From Vespula vulgaris (taxonomy: Eukaryota; Arthropoda; Insecta; Hymenoptera; Vespidae): a stretch of 64,000 nt of DNA. Location: NCBI RefSeq assembly GCF_905475345.1, contig NC_066594.1:7914001-7978000 (forward strand). The letters are read 5' to 3'. The stretch's first letter is position 1. Each line of letters starts with the position of its first letter. This document shows, one piece after another, positions 24,813 through 38,402 of the stretch. Below the pieces are notes generated by a model that was not told the origin of the DNA, made no database searches, and saw only the letters and a list, made by a program, of their open reading frames with translations. A program made the position numbers and the translations under genes.

Positions 24813-26718
24813 TTTTTTCTCTTTCTACTCGTTCTCAGAAGCGAGAAAATATATTACATCCTTTCGATGATGATCGATGGATCCTACGTTAGGAGACTAC
24901 TTTCGTTCCTTTTGATTGGTTAGACCGAAAAACGAAGAAGAAGAACAAGAACAAGACATTGCGAATCCTTTGATTATTTACCGTATCGATCGCGTTCGAC
25001 TGAATTAAAGTTAAAAAAAAAAAAAAACGAGTTATTGAAGATCCTCGATTTTTGCGCAATTTCATAAAGGAAAAGATATATAAAAAGCAATAAAGACTCT
25101 ACCATCCGTTTAAAACTCACTTACACGAAAAGGTTATATGCGCAAGGTATAGGTATAATACTTCAACGATGGCCACTGATGCAATCCTTTAAGTATTATC
25201 TTCTCTCTTTCTCTTTTTCTCTTCGTAGAATAGGTAATATCTATAGAATGATCAAATATAATTGCGTCACTATATTGGCTTTAAGCGCTTACCATATATC
25301 TACATTATGTGTATATAGATATTGTGTACTTTGTTGGGTACGTTCAACTGGACCTACCAATTACGCAGTTCAATACCTTTATCCGAACTGTACGAACGTT
25401 TTAAGACACTTCGCACAAAGATTGATAATAAGATTTTTATTAGCTAAGAAAAGAAATAAAAAGAAGAGAAGAGGAAAAAGAAAAATACAATTGTACGAAA
25501 TAGAATAGTTTCTAATCATTCGGACGTTATATTGCAATCTTTTTAGTCCGCTAATGGTTCTCTCTTAACGACCTCTCGACCTTAATGCAACTTCCTTGGA
25601 ATCTTTTACGGATACACACGCGTCTCTCTCTCTTTCTCTCTTCTTTTGTATCATTTACGTGTGTAAATACACTAAGTCAAGAAAAAGATGAGATAAAGAT
25701 TGAGATTCGTTAAAATAAAATAAAAGAATCATTAAAATGTAATAAAAAAATCATTAAAATGACAGATAAGATCGCGTTCGTATCATCGTTCGATTAGTAA
25801 TGAAAAATTATCGATTATGATACTTCACGATCGACGAAATTCATTTAGCGTCCATTGACTCACTCGACTTATCTCGATTGGCCCATACTCCTATTCATCC
25901 TCTAATGCTTTTCTTCTTAAATGCATACGTAAATACACACATACATACATACATACATATATATATATGTATACGTGAATGCATGAACACGTAGATAAAC
26001 GGGACTCTTTCATTCAAGTACGCATTCTTGCGAACGAAGGATTCGTGTAAGCGCGCATCCGCGTCTAACCTTTCCTTTTCGACACGGCCTTAGGAACTGC
26101 CGATGTACAAGGTATCTCTGTTGCTGCAACAATCTCTGTATATAGCCACGCATATACATACATATATGCCTTTAATCGTTAAACCTACCGCTTTACCGTT
26201 GATATTTCGAACCTAATGTATGCCAGCCAACTTAGAAGTTGCACCGTCTAACTTCTATCGATCGAAGAAATGAAAATGTTTCTTCCTGAATGCCTTTTAA
26301 AACGCGCCATATTTTCTACGATCGAACGAACTAACAACGAATTGAATCGACCTCGTCGAATTCATTCTCATCGAATCAATGAAATTATGCAAGATGTAAT
26401 ATATAATCGTAAATGAGAGGACGATAAGATGAAAAAAAAAAGAAAGAAAGAAAGAAAGAAAAAATAGAAAAGAAGGTCGAACACGTATAATTCGTACGTT
26501 ATTCTAAAAAAAAAAAAAATGTATCATAAATATCATAGACCTTGGCTGAGATTTGGAAGACATTGCTAATATAACGGATAATAGATTCCTCTCTCGTTTA
26601 TTATTACGCAGTACCACGAAGCTATAATACGTATACGTGTATGTACATATCCATTTATGTATGTCTCAAGAATCCGTAGGAGAGAAAAGATTCCGAAGGC
26701 TTCGTGATTCTCATCGGC

Positions 26719-26720
26719 AA

Positions 26721-26772
<52 letters not shown>

Positions 26773-26798
26773 AAGAAAGAAAGAAAGAAAAAAAGAAA
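26719..26798. repeat. (GAAA)n microsatellite
   Basis: About 80 bases of near-perfect GAAA tetranucleotide units with a single GATA interruption. Confidence 0.95.
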
Positions 26799-27129
26799 CA
26801 CCGGAAACGTTCTGATCCTCGAGGCCGCCGAAGATCCGTTGAGAAATTTTTAAAGAATGTCGTCGTTTAACGATCTCCATACTCTTTTTTTCTATCTTAG
26901 AAAAGGATGAATGAAAACCTTGAAGAGAGAGAATACGAACGAGAATTTTTAAAGGAATATTTTAATCGTGAGAAAACGAAGCACCTGCGTACCGTAAGAT
27001 GAAAGTAAAATTGAATTCGGCATACGTTGCGTCTTCTCGCCTGCGGGTAGGCGCTCTCTTAGAATGTTTGCCGTACATATGTACTTATATGTCAAGGTCG
27101 TCTTCTACCAGCACCTTCTTTTACTACTT

Positions 27130-27187
27130 CTTCTTATTCTTATTTTTATTCTTATTTTTATTCTTATTCTTATTCTTATTCTTATTT
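27130..27187. repeat. (TTATTC)n hexanucleotide repeat
   Basis: Around nine copies of a TTATTC-type hexamer, two of them changed to TTATTTTT. The unit differs from the dinucleotide and tetranucleotide repeats elsewhere in the window. Confidence 0.9.
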
Positions 27188-30100
27188 TGTTACATATCTT
27201 TCATCGGTTTATGATTTATTTGCAGTAAATATGCATGGCCATTTCCATTCTAAGACGTTAATACCGTTATATTTATTTTTAGTCTAGACTAGACTTCTCG
27301 TTTGCACGCACACGAGAAAAAAAGAGAAGGAGAAGATACTCGTAGGAACGGCGAGTATATGACATTTCATCCTCTTCGATACTTTCACTCTTTTCTCTTC
27401 ATTTAAACGAATCCCCTTTTAATAATTATCGTAATTTTTTTTTTACGAAAGAAAACAAGAGACCTAGCATTAATATATCCTTTGAAATCTTTTCTTTTTG
27501 ATATACGAAGGACGTCTTATCACGAAACGAGAAGGAGAACACGTTCGAACTCCCTCCTGGGAGTTATCGATCGGATCAACGTCCTTTCGAACACGAACAA
27601 GTACCTTATAAACTTTTAGAAGAACGTACGTATCTTCCTACCAGACGAGAACGAGAACGAGAGAGAAAAGGAGAGAAAGAAAGAACGAGAAAGAAAAAAG
27701 AAAATGAAAAGAGAGAATCAAGAGGAAGGGAGGAGAAGGGGGAGCAGGAGGAAGGAGAAAAGAAAAATAAAAAGAGAAAGAAAAAGAAAGACATTTAACC
27801 ACTCTTGACATACATACGGAGGCGTATCACAAAGCAGTAACATCGATGCTGTTTCGCTTCTCCTGGGCGTCGTATTATTTATTGCATCGTACCGTTATGT
27901 TCGTGAGCATCATGTTATGCCATTGGCTCTCGAAATAGAGAAAGAGAAAGAGAAAGAGAGAAAGAATTGAAGAGATTGAATAAACGAGCGAAAATATAAC
28001 TCGATAGATGGAAGGATAGAGATAAACGGAGAGAGAGAGAGAGAAAGAGAGAGAGAGAAAGAGTATATGTGTGCATAGGCGTCGTGACAAGGAAGAATCA
28101 TCGAGTATAGAGGTCATAGACAAGAAAAACGGAGTAAAGAGGACTTTCTCCTTTTGCAACGGTTGAATAGTATCGGAATAAAAGCGAAATACCAGAGAAT
28201 GGAATAGCGTAACGAATAGCAGGCGAAGATAGCTGCAATTAGATGCAATCCTTCGCTAGCTCCTTGTCCTATTCGATCCCCAGCCCATTCAAGATAGCAT
28301 TCGACCTTTGATACTCTGCAAACAATGATCGCGACCTCCGGCACGCGATACTGTAACAAAAAGTATACGATCGAATCGATGATTACATCTATTCTCCTTC
28401 TCTTCCCCCCTCTCTCTATCTCTCTCTCTCTCTCTTTGCCTCTCTCTTCTTGCTTAGCCGATACATACAAAGGACGAAAACAAAAACAGAAGCAAAGCAT
28501 GAAATTACGTAGGAATATCTTTCTTTTTCTTATTTTTCTCTCTTTCTCTCTGTCTCTCTCTCTCTCTCTCTGTATTTTTCTACAAGCACAGATTTTATCT
28601 TTATAATTTATGTAATAATATTAAAGCGAAGTACGAGTAGTCACGTCGTGACCTACTAATCTATTAGGAGGAATTTTTAATTCGTCCACGAGGAGACTTT
28701 CCAAAAATTTCGCCAATTACTGAAATGTCTCTTTCGAAAGAGAGAAGAAAAAAGAAACAAATATATAATTGTTAATATATAATTCGATATCGTTCAATTC
28801 GAACTGTGATTACGAACGATTCCGAATTCGAATTGAAAGCTAGTGACACTGATAAAAAGTATGGATTTTCTTCTCGTACGTACGTATCAATAAGAAACGA
28901 GAGATTACGAGTACGAAACTAAGGTCGTTTCTTCGTTGAGAAGACGCTTCTCGAATTAACGGTACGTGATCTACGATCGGGTTACGAAGACGTTTCTCGT
29001 TAGAATGCTTCTCGACGAAGCAGTAAAAGAAGAACAAGTAGAGGTAACAAGAAGGGAGATCGAAAAGATCACTTTGTGTTTTTCTTACCATCTGTGACCA
29101 GTGTTTCGTTAAAAAAAAAGAAAAAAAAGAACCTATCTATTTTTCTTTTTCCATTCGGTAAAAATCAAAATAAATTTACGAAACAGTCCATCACCTCTTA
29201 AACTCGCCAAAGAAGATCGTCGAGTTTAACAGAAATCCGTGATATAATCCTTTCTGACCGTCGGTAATACTTTAAACATGGAAAACACATCGTAAGAATA
29301 CATTAATTTCAAGGTTTACTCGTCGAATGCTTTATAATAGCTCTTCCGACCATCGTTTAATTACTCATCTCCCGTATCGTTTTGTATCTCTTCGAATAAG
29401 ATACCTATCGCGTACAGAACCGCGTAAGATCGCTTTGTTAAATTATCCTAGATCTTCTTTGTCTCCATTATACGTTGTTCGATCGTTTAGAAATCGTCGA
29501 TCCATTGTATGTACTTACTTAAATATTTATTTCGCATATAATAATAATACAGGCAATTACACGTAGTTAATAATAACGCATTTAGTCGAAGATTCTCTCT
29601 CCGACAATCCTATCCTCTTATGTAGATAAAAATATGATTGGTTATTAAAACGTTCATATATTATATCTACGAGTATGAAATATAGCAATTAATCGAGATG
29701 ATAATATCTCTCTATACATATATATGTATATATGAAAATATTAATAATCTACTCGTTCGTACGTATGCCTTCAGAAATGTGTGTATCTTTGACATATACA
29801 AATTTCCAATAATGGATAGAAAATTCAATTTTTATTTATAAATTAGAATGATACCCGACGTAGATCGAAGGTGAATCATTTTCTTACTGGCAAATTGGCC
29901 GTCGGTGCATACATACATACATACATATATATATTAGAAATATATAGCTATATACACATACCTCTATGAATACATACACAACGTCCGCCTCCGCGAAACA
30001 CGCGACAGCTTTGCCTTTTTGTCCTCGAGTTTTGCCTACACGAAACGCTTCGTGTTTAAGATAATTAAAGTAACTTATCGCACGTATATCTCTCTTCTCT

Positions 30101-30738
30101 CTTCTCTCTTCTCTCTTATCTTTATACTTCGTTGACTTGGTACACGCTACATTAATCTCTCGAACAACTCCGAAGAATTTTGGTTCTACCATTCGACTCG
30201 ATCTTTCTGGAAATAAGAAGACGTTCGATCGTGTACGATGTCGTAACGAAAAACGATTTTGTTGTGGATATACGTCTAAGGATAATGGATAAATAAATCG
30301 GCGATAAGATTTTCGAAGCTTCGTCGTATTTATTATGTCACTGTATATTTCCGTCGTATCAAACGTTTAATATAAACGTTTCTATATAAGCTATGACGTT
30401 CTGTACTCTAATTAAAGTATTCTTAATGAATTCCTCGTCGAAACGAAACTAACTATATTTCTTTCATTTACATGATATAATAAACGCGTGAGATAACTCA
30501 AAAGTAACAACGTCGAGCTAGTGTAGCAGTAGTATTAATGGCGGTGGTTGTAGTAGTACTAATAATAATACGACCGTAGTACTTGGAAGTCTTCGACTTT
30601 ATGTATATACAGGTTACATCCAAAGAACGTTGTTTTGATCTCGAAGAAAAACATATTTTAAAGATCGTGCTGTATTATCTTGGAACTTGGAAAACAAATC
30701 AACGTCTCGAGATAATATTATAGCGGAATACGTACTAC

Positions 30739-30762
30739 GAGAGAGAGAGAGAGAGAGAGAGA
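30739..30762. repeat. (GA)n microsatellite
   Basis: About 12 GA units, 320 bases beyond the stop codon of cuticle gene 4. Confidence 0.93.
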
Positions 30763-31081
30763 AAGAATTTCAATGAAATAATTTACACTATTGTAAATCC
30801 GGACGAACATTCTCGTCTTGTGGTATCCTTTATAACGATATATAAAAAGAATAAAATAAAAAAGAAGAAGAAGAAAAACTCTTCGTTGTTTATCTTCAAA
30901 CTAATCCATAGTTCGTTGTCTCCGTTATATGAAAGCATCGTTCTTTGTTCGTTCGTTCTTTCGTTCTTCGAACAATAAACGAAGCGATGATACAAGAAAA
31001 AAAAAAGGATATCGATCACTGTTCGATTAGTTATTCGTCCGAGATATCTTTCTTATTTTGTTGCAAAGGGAATAAAATCAT

Positions 31082-31923
31082 TCACTTCCTCTGTTTGTCT
31101 TCCTCGGGATGAGCGGCGATGTAATCGAGAGCTCTCAAGATGGCTTCCGGTACAGGTGGTGGAGTTGGCAGATGTTCTCCTTGAGGTTGGAATCCGTTTT
31201 CATCGGCGACGTAGTTTAATGAAATTGGAGTACCATCGGGACTTGGATAATTGAATGATCCTTGCACGTAAAGGGCATATTCGCTTTCGGAATCCTTTTG
31301 CGAGCTCTTCCTTGGCTCGCCTTGTTCGTTAACGCGGATACCATTTCCGGTCTCAAAGCTGTAAGAGTACGAGCCGTCTGGTTCAGGCCCGTTTGAATTG
31401 TGATAGAGAATCGGTACTACTTCATCTTCTTTCAACGGAACGCCTGCGGCTACCGCGACGAGGATCGCACAAACGGTGACTTGCTGAAATTATATTTGCT
31501 GATAATGACAGATAATGAAATTTTCAATCGACTATTGTAGTCTATAAATACATACGACTATAAATACGACAACGATCGATAATCTTAAAGGGAAACGCTT
31601 AGGATAACGCGTTTTCCATCGAATCGATTTATATAAAAACTCGCAATGTTATTTTAACAATTCATTGATTATATCGTAATTAATTTGTTATTCTCGAGTG
31701 TTTCATTAAAAGAAAAAAAAAAGAAAAAAAGCTAATCGTCGTTGAAACAATTAAAAACATTGTAAAATGTTGAATTAATACATATCACGACATAAGATAT
31801 CACTGAAAAAAATGAAAGAAAAAAGAAAGAAAAAAAGAAAAAAATTGTCTTATTACTTTCTTTACTTATAATCGCAAACCTCTTCGCGAACAATCCAATT
31901 TTTGAACTTACCAAAGCGTGCAT
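31082..31923 (-). CDS. Cuticular protein, RR-1 chitin-binding type (gene 4)
   Basis: Coding exons on the minus strand are 31912-31923 (MHAL, phase-0 GTAAGT donor) and 31082-31483, giving 137 aa. The signal peptide covers residues 1-18 or so (Ala/Val core ending AAG before VPLKEDE). The pre-domain is FETGNGIRVNEQG at 47-59. The RR core is canonical: GSFNYPSPDG at 79-88, YVADENGF at 95-102 and GEHLP at 106-110. A TPPPVP linker, an AILRALDYIAAHP helix and a charged EEDKQRK tail follow. A short Ser/Lys/Glu-rich insert (62-73) separates the pre-domain from the core. Of the six genes this and gene 5 keep the cleanest chitin-binding consensus. The 5' UTR is short, with a TATA box about 50 bases before the ATG. 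Confidence 0.93.
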
Positions 31924-31970
31924 GTTGACTACGGTTGTTGTCTTGTTATACTATCGTCCGCGAAGACGCG

Positions 31971-31978
31971 CTTTTATA
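31971..31978 (-). promoter_or_regulatory. TATA box of cuticle gene 4
   Basis: TATAAAAG on the minus strand, 48-55 bases upstream of the ATG. The spacing implies a leader of only about 20 bases. Confidence 0.78.
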
Positions 31979-34414
31979 CTATATGCCTGCCGAAACCTCG
32001 CAGGATCCGAGGACCTCTCCCTCTCATTGATAGATTTCTGCCTGATGATTTGACAGTGGCCAATGTTACGACATTTTCGACGAAATCTATGAAGAGGGGC
32101 GACCGTGGCGTCGACCAACCGCGATATACCAGGTCTTCTTTTCTCTTATTGGTGTAACCTTTCGTCTTTTACAAAAGGTTCAATTCATTTATTTAAATTA
32201 ATATCAATACATTTAATTCATCAAAATTGTAATCGTTTAACACGTTCGTTCGTTTACAAATACGTGTACGTTTTTGCTCGTTATCTTTTTATACGTATTT
32301 TATATACGTATTTTATATATATAAAAAAGAAAAAAGAGAAGAAGATACGATAAATAAAATAATTAAATGGTATTATTAGATATCGATCGTCCCATCCTAC
32401 CGATTTGACAATAAATTTTGTTAATATAAATACAAATAAATAGCCTCGAATTAAACGTACATAAATCACGTAGAGGAGTCATCGAGAAACGAATACTTAT
32501 ACGTAGACGTTGATATAAGTATAGGTAAGTTAACACAAGCGTGTTGTCTTTAATGCATACGTTGACCCGACGATCATCTCTTTACGCGAATTTTTCTTAC
32601 TTTACATACGTTATAAATTCAACCGTGTAACAAATTTGTGTGAAACCTTGACGGAGTTTCCGACGAACGCCGAATATCAAGTTTTATTTATCTCGAACGT
32701 CTATCTTGGCTATATATTTCGTCTAGTGTTCATAAAAGTACGAAATTAGCGGAGATTTTGATCGCGTAAAAAGGAAAAAGAAGAAGAAGAAAAAAAAATA
32801 ATTAGAGAGTTAAGAAAAAAGAAGAAGAACGAACGTGCGCGTAAAGAAAAAAAAAAGAAAAGAAATAAAAATAAAGACATTACTCTGACGATTCAAATAA
32901 TTTCACATTAATTTGTAATGTAAAAAAAGGAAAGAAATAAGAAAAAAAAAAGAAAAAGAAGACAAAACGAGGATTGACGATGGGTCATAACATAGAATTC
33001 TTTTTCGTTCTTTCTTTCATTTTTTTTATCTAGAAAATTACAAATCCGACCAAGAGATCTTTGTCTATGCAAACACTATTATCGCACGGAGATTTATAAA
33101 TAAAACGCTTTAAGAGATTCGAACGTGTGCGAAATAAACGAGACTCGTTGTGTAATGACTGATAATCAAAAAATATCTATGTCTATAGAATCTACGACGC
33201 GTTATATCACGTTCATCTAACGGGAACGACGTTAACGCTTCTTTTTTATATTTTTTATTATTTTTTTGCTAAACATTTTCCTTTCCGTTTTTTTCCTTCT
33301 TCTTCTTCCCACCCGTAATAATAATTACACGTCCAACGTCTAAAGAAAGAGAATCATTAGGTTCGAAGAAGAATAACGTAAGAATAAAAAGAACGAAAAG
33401 GACTCTGTGTCATGTCGTTGAAGTGTCCTTTTAACCTGAAGCCACTCAATTTCTTCTATTAACGGTACACGAGAATAAGGAAAGTCTTTGACGAAAGCGA
33501 AGTATCGCCGACGCACGAAGTCGAAACGAAAGTTAAGCTTGCTCTTCTCGCGAAACAATATTTCAGTTGCAACGTTCGCTTCGTGCCTCTTCCTTCGAGG
33601 CATCGCCTTGATTAATGAAGTTGGGGCTCTTTTCTCTGTGCGAAGAAATGACTTGCTTCGACGTACCACGAATTCTCTTCTTGCCTCGACAAAAGGGTTT
33701 TCCATAATGGTGAATAAATAATTCCCTTTGAATGTATATATCTACGCGCCGTGACATTCAAGAAAGGAGACATCCAAGTGAAATATCTTATCGAATTGGA
33801 AAGGGGAAAAAAAAGAACAACAAAAAATAAACAAACAAAGAGGAAAGAGAAATTACAAGACAATAAAAAGAAAAAAAGAAAAATGAAAGATCAAAGTTCA
33901 ACCATCTTTTAAAATCCTCCGATGAAAAATTTCCTCGGCCGAGATAGATCGTCCCATTGATCTCTCGTAAGAAATCTCATGGAAGATTTTTTTTGAAAAT
34001 TACGAAAATATAGTTAATGCATTTCCTAGAAACGCATTCGTCCGTCATCTATCTGTTAACTCGCGTGAACTCTAGTAATATCTAGCATTACCACCGGTAA
34101 GGTAGATCCTAGAATTTCATAAAATAGATTATCTAGTTGTTATCGAGATAAAAGTTAGAAAATTCATAGATATACCTACGGAGCAGAATAGTCGATATCC
34201 GAACGCCCGAAATTTCATTGAAATGACATATTACGTCAAGAACTAAGATAAATTTTTACGCGCGAGCTTCTATGTAAGTCCGATCTAAGTTATATTGATA
34301 CGTTAAAAGTGGATTTTGTCGAAGAAGAAAAGTAATAAAAAATAATAATGATTTCTGTTCCTTCGAATGATATAACTACAAATCATAAATTTCTTTCGAA
34401 ATAATTTTCCTTTC

Positions 34415-34415
<1 letters not shown>

Positions 34416-34467
<52 letters not shown>
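34416..34467. repeat. (TA)26 microsatellite
   Basis: A 52-base uninterrupted TA run, the longest pure TA run in the window. Confidence 0.97.
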
Positions 34468-34471
<4 letters not shown>

Positions 34472-34927
34472 GACACGCACAAAAATAGAAAAGTCTACGG
34501 TTCTTCTCAATTAACATGTCGTTACATAAAGTTTTAACACCAACGGTTGAACGTTCCTAGACATTGAGTAAAAGTGATGGAGAAGTGCAATAGATCGCGC
34601 CACGTTAGAACATAATTGCAATAGAAATTAGATGCTGCGTTATTATCTTCTAATCTAGACAAGCTATCTAATCAATAGTTCTCGTCAAAATTCACGCATG
34701 AAACACGAAAGTGTTTAAAACAAATATTTCGTCGAAATTATTCATCGAAGAGATAAATCATAAACATTAATGATCGTCATTTAGCAAAATCATTGGAAGC
34801 AAAAAAAAAAAGAAGAAAATAAGTAAATAACGTAGTAAAGAACAAATACAACGACGAAAACTATCCATAGCTTCTCCACAAAATAGAAGTGATGAATTGT
34901 CATAAGCTGTCGTATGAGAATCTTTAA

Positions 34928-35209
34928 TCACCGACTGCGTAACACTCGTTGAAGCAACTTAAGTGAGTTCGACTCATCTGCCTCGTGAAAGTAAAAATGC
35001 CGCGTATTCAGGTTAGCCGGACGACCTCCGTTGTAAAAATTATGGTGCTGCTTATACCATTCGAAGGAGGGACCTACTTTAACAGGGAGACTCTCCTTGC
35101 CTCCTACTTGCCTTTCGTTCGAAATTGTCGATGCTGGTGATCTCGCTTGGTACCATCCGCAATACAAAAAGGAATTACACGGAGTCGGTGGTCCATGTGT
35201 CAAGTGCAT
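34928..35209 (-). CDS. Orphan open frame, possible exon (unrecognised)
   Basis: A 93-aa open frame starting with ATG (MHLTHGPPTPCNS) and ending LLQRVLRSR. I do not recognise it. Unlike almost every other non-cuticle frame in the left part of the window it is not low-complexity. It uses all residue types, includes GGRPANLN and CGWYQARSP stretches, and its DNA has more G and C than its surroundings. A weak possible acceptor AG lies 10 bases before the ATG. Just upstream on the same strand, in another frame, is a second short ATG frame beginning MADARDSFKMAGS (ATG near 35321, stop at 35218). A direct splice joining the two would need an intron of about 41 bases, too short to be credible. It may be an exon, a lineage-specific gene, a decayed element, or chance. 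Confidence 0.25.
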   Translation of the reverse strand: MHLTHGPPTPCNSFLYCGWYQARSPASTISNERQVGGKESLPVKVGPSFEWYKQHHNFYNGGRPANLNTRHFYFHEADESNSLKLLQRVLRSR

Positions 35210-36579
35210 CGTCTTGTCTACAATCCCTTTAAGGGGAAGATAAAAAGTACCGCGTAACCGGCATCGTAAATTTGCGAGGATAACGAGCCAGCCATCTTGA
35301 AAGAATCTCGAGCGTCCGCCATTTTTTTTGATATTTCTTTTTTCTCTTGTTTCTTATTTCTTATATTCTTCATCGTAGAAACATCATATTTAAAGTTCAC
35401 CGAAAGTTTCTTTATCAGTTTATTATACTTACACTTTCACGGCTACAAATTAACCGACGAATTATCTTGACACAATTATTACGAGACCAACCCAATTGGG
35501 TATCTTCTTCGTTCGATAATTCTTCGGATATGTCCGTCGCAAACGATTATTGCGTCAGGGAGATAGCCAAGGGCTGTGACGACACGTTAATACGAGACGA
35601 ATCGATCTTCCTCGGCGTTTCGTTCGATAATTGTTTTTTATCTCGTTTTTTTATCTCGTTAAATCAAGTCGGAATCTTCGGACAAAAAAGGAACCTTCGT
35701 CTAAAATTATTTGCAATTGTAAAGGGCTACGATGACGAACGATTACTAACTATGAATGACGTTAAATATTAACGATGTTCTCTTTTCGTAAGAAATCTGT
35801 CTGACCCTGTATAATAATTTATAAATTATCAATACGAACGATACTAACACGCGTTTTATATTGTGAAACAGTCAAAGTGTGGTTTTGATTTAGTAAGGAC
35901 GTTCCAACGGAGTTAGATATACATTGATATACATTATGCAAATTCTGACCTTAGAACGTAAATAATAGTTCATTTTCATTTCCATTTATGGCATTTTATC
36001 TTTTTTATGTATCTTTGCATTATGTTATCATGTATCTTTAATTATCTCCCTATCCAGAATTTCAAAGTACAAGAATCTTAAATTATACGTTATAAATTAA
36101 TTATTATGTAAAATATTACATTTCGCACGCGCTCTTAGAGAAGACAAAAAATGACGAAAGAAGAAAAAAAAAGTAACTTAACCGACTTTTTCTTTTATTT
36201 TTTTCGATCCACCGGCAGACATCGACGGTTCTTGCAAGTTGTGCAAATTACCCCGATCAATTGTTTCAACATAAATTCTCAATGAGTAAACTCATTTCCT
36301 TTTTTTGCGAATTCAGTATCCCAAGCGTGGCAAAATCGAATCGATTGCAAATACGACAATTAACGTTCAAATATACGTCTGGGAGAAATATATTTAAAAG
36401 TGAAGCGCGTGTTAAATGTTCTAACGATCGTAGAAAAAAAAAACTATCTTTCGATGTATTCATTCTATACTAATTTAAGAAAAAGAGAAAGAGAGACGCA
36501 TGTATTTACATAGTAATATACATATATGTATTATAATTAATTATGTTATATATATTTAAAAAATTTCTCTAGCGTAATA

Positions 36580-36581
<2 letters not shown>

Positions 36582-36620
<39 letters not shown>
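36582..36620. repeat. (TG)19 microsatellite
   Basis: An uninterrupted TG run of about 19 units. Confidence 0.97.
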
Positions 36621-36623
<3 letters not shown>

Positions 36624-37849
36624 CATTTTTTTTCGTAGAAATCATTTCGATCGGATATATGTATCTCTGATAAAACGATGAATAAATGAACGATTAAAAA
36701 GAAAAGGATATATGCGATATCGATAATAGATTAAAAATGATTACCGAATATCCTTTAAATCCTTTCGGCTTGTGTTAACTCGAAGACGAGGTGTTTTCAC
36801 GCATAAAGCTTGAAGGCTATGCGCCGTAGCCCGAAGCAGTGTTACTCAAATCGAAAGTCTTCGCTAAATAATCTTCTTAAATTCCACCGACGAGATACCA
36901 GCCGTACTAAAGACTCCTTCGAAAATGTGATAAGCCATGGACGAGCTATGTAATTTTTTTTCTCGAGGATTCTTCATTCTCAGTTCGTGTTTATCCTACT
37001 TAGTATAACGGAATCGGGAGATCAACGATAACGTTATATTTTATCACGGGAACGTTTATTAACGACGACTATTTTAATCTTTTTTGCAAAATAGAAAACA
37101 GCTGTTCTTTCATCGTTTATATCAAGTTTCAAGAATAATGAAAGGAAAAAAGAAAGAAGATATTTATAAAATTTTTAATCGAAGAAAGAAGAAATGAAGA
37201 TCCAAAAAAAAAAATAAATGGTTATGTAATAACCTCGTTATAATAAGTTATAATGTAAATTTATAAGCGATTCGTTCGAGTGACGTATTTTTATTACTAT
37301 ATATTCTTATGTAAACTGCAATAAAAGGAAGGGGGAGAAAAAAGAAAGGAAAAAAAGCCCAAGCCAAGCTATATGAGCGCAATATTAACATATTATAAAT
37401 ATGTATTTACAGGTCGACATTCGAAAAGTTCCCTTTTAGTTTTTTAAATATCTTCATCGTCATCTTACTCGCGGTAGTTGAACGTGTTTATTTCGCGTTT
37501 AAGCCATCTTACATGATATCATCGGCTTTTAATAGAAATCATTCTTTTTGATTATCCCATTCGTACGGAAAGAAAAAGAGAGAAAAGATAAAAATAAAAG
37601 GTAAAATAAAAAAGAAAATAAAAAACAAAAAAAAAAGGACAAAAGATATTTTCTTATGCATCTGCACACAGTTATTATCGTCGTGCGTTTAGCGCTTAGA
37701 GAATCCAAACACGACGTACGCATTTAATTTAGCAAGCAATCGTCGTCCTCGTTTGATGTCTTCCATTCTTACGTCTCTCGATCATGCTAATTCGTAATGA
37801 TGTCATTCTTTCAAGATAATCGATGCTTACGTTCTTATCTATTAAAAAA

Positions 37850-37854
<5 letters not shown>

Positions 37855-37920
<66 letters not shown>
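37855..37920. repeat. (TAA)22 microsatellite
   Basis: A pure trinucleotide run of 66 bases, about 380 bases upstream of the TATA box of cuticle gene 5. Confidence 0.97.
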
Positions 37921-37922
<2 letters not shown>

Positions 37923-38302
37923 TAAAATAAAATTAAAGCAACGGAGCTATCGAATGCATTACCCACTTAACTCGAACAATTCCGTCGTAATTCGTCGTAG
38001 ATTATAACGAATTCAATGAATGAATGAATAAATAAATAAATAAATTTCGCTCGCACAAAATTCCATTCAAGTAAACGATTACCAATACGATGTCCTTCCT
38101 TCTCGCAAGCAAGTGTGAAATCCTAGAGTTGATTTTCGAGTTTTCTCGAATCGTTCGCCACTATTCGGCAACAGTCGTCAATTTTTGGTGGCACGTTTGA
38201 CAGTATGGTGGGAGGAAGGGTTTGGTTCAGAGAGGGGATTCAAATTATGATATTAGTATTTCGTATAAGTTTTATAGAAGATTTTTTGCTATGCTCGATT
38301 CG

Positions 38303-38311
38303 TATATAAAG
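38303..38311 (+). promoter_or_regulatory. TATA box of cuticle gene 5
   Basis: TATATAAAG, the same nine bases as at cuticle gene 1. An initiator-like TCAGA lies at 38337-38341, about 34 bases downstream, so the leader should be about 65 bases. Confidence 0.8.
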
Positions 38312-38402
38312 CGGACGATTTCGCCGAAATGACAACTCAGAACAGTTCGAAGCTTCTTCGAGAGATCTTCAAAGCCAAAAATTAATCAAAATTAATTTCA
38401 AC

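Larger units (their letters stand above)
21828..31081. other. Long intergenic region, cuticle genes 3 and 4
   Basis: More than 9 kb without a supportable gene. It contains a GGA tract (22195-22288), a (TC)n run (24770-24803), a (GAAA)n tract (26719-26798), (TTATTC)n (27130-27187), purine tracts near 27650-27790 and 27935-28062, and (GA)n (30739-30762). Two stretches, 22780-23000 and 24020-24180, have more balanced composition with TAAT-type motifs and could be regulatory, but this is only an impression. Confidence 0.55.
31979..38302. other. Intergenic, cuticle genes 4 and 5
   Basis: The two flanking genes are divergent, so this 6.3-kb stretch holds both promoters. It contains poly-A/poly-T tracts, (TA)26 at 34416-34467, (TG)n at 36582-36620 and (TAA)22 at 37855-37920. 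One open frame at 34928-35209 (minus strand) has more balanced composition than its surroundings and is listed separately. Confidence 0.55.

Noticed and set aside
19816..27100. TCAAGGTCG matches to the FTZ-F1 site at 19816 and 27092, as molting-control elements
   Set aside because: Such a nine-base site is expected by chance at this frequency on two strands, and neither lies in a promoter-proximal position.
34970..35320. Direct splice joining MADARDSFK frame to the 93-aa frame
   Set aside because: The only frame-compatible GT-AG pair would define an intron of about 41 bases, below the usual minimum for insects.
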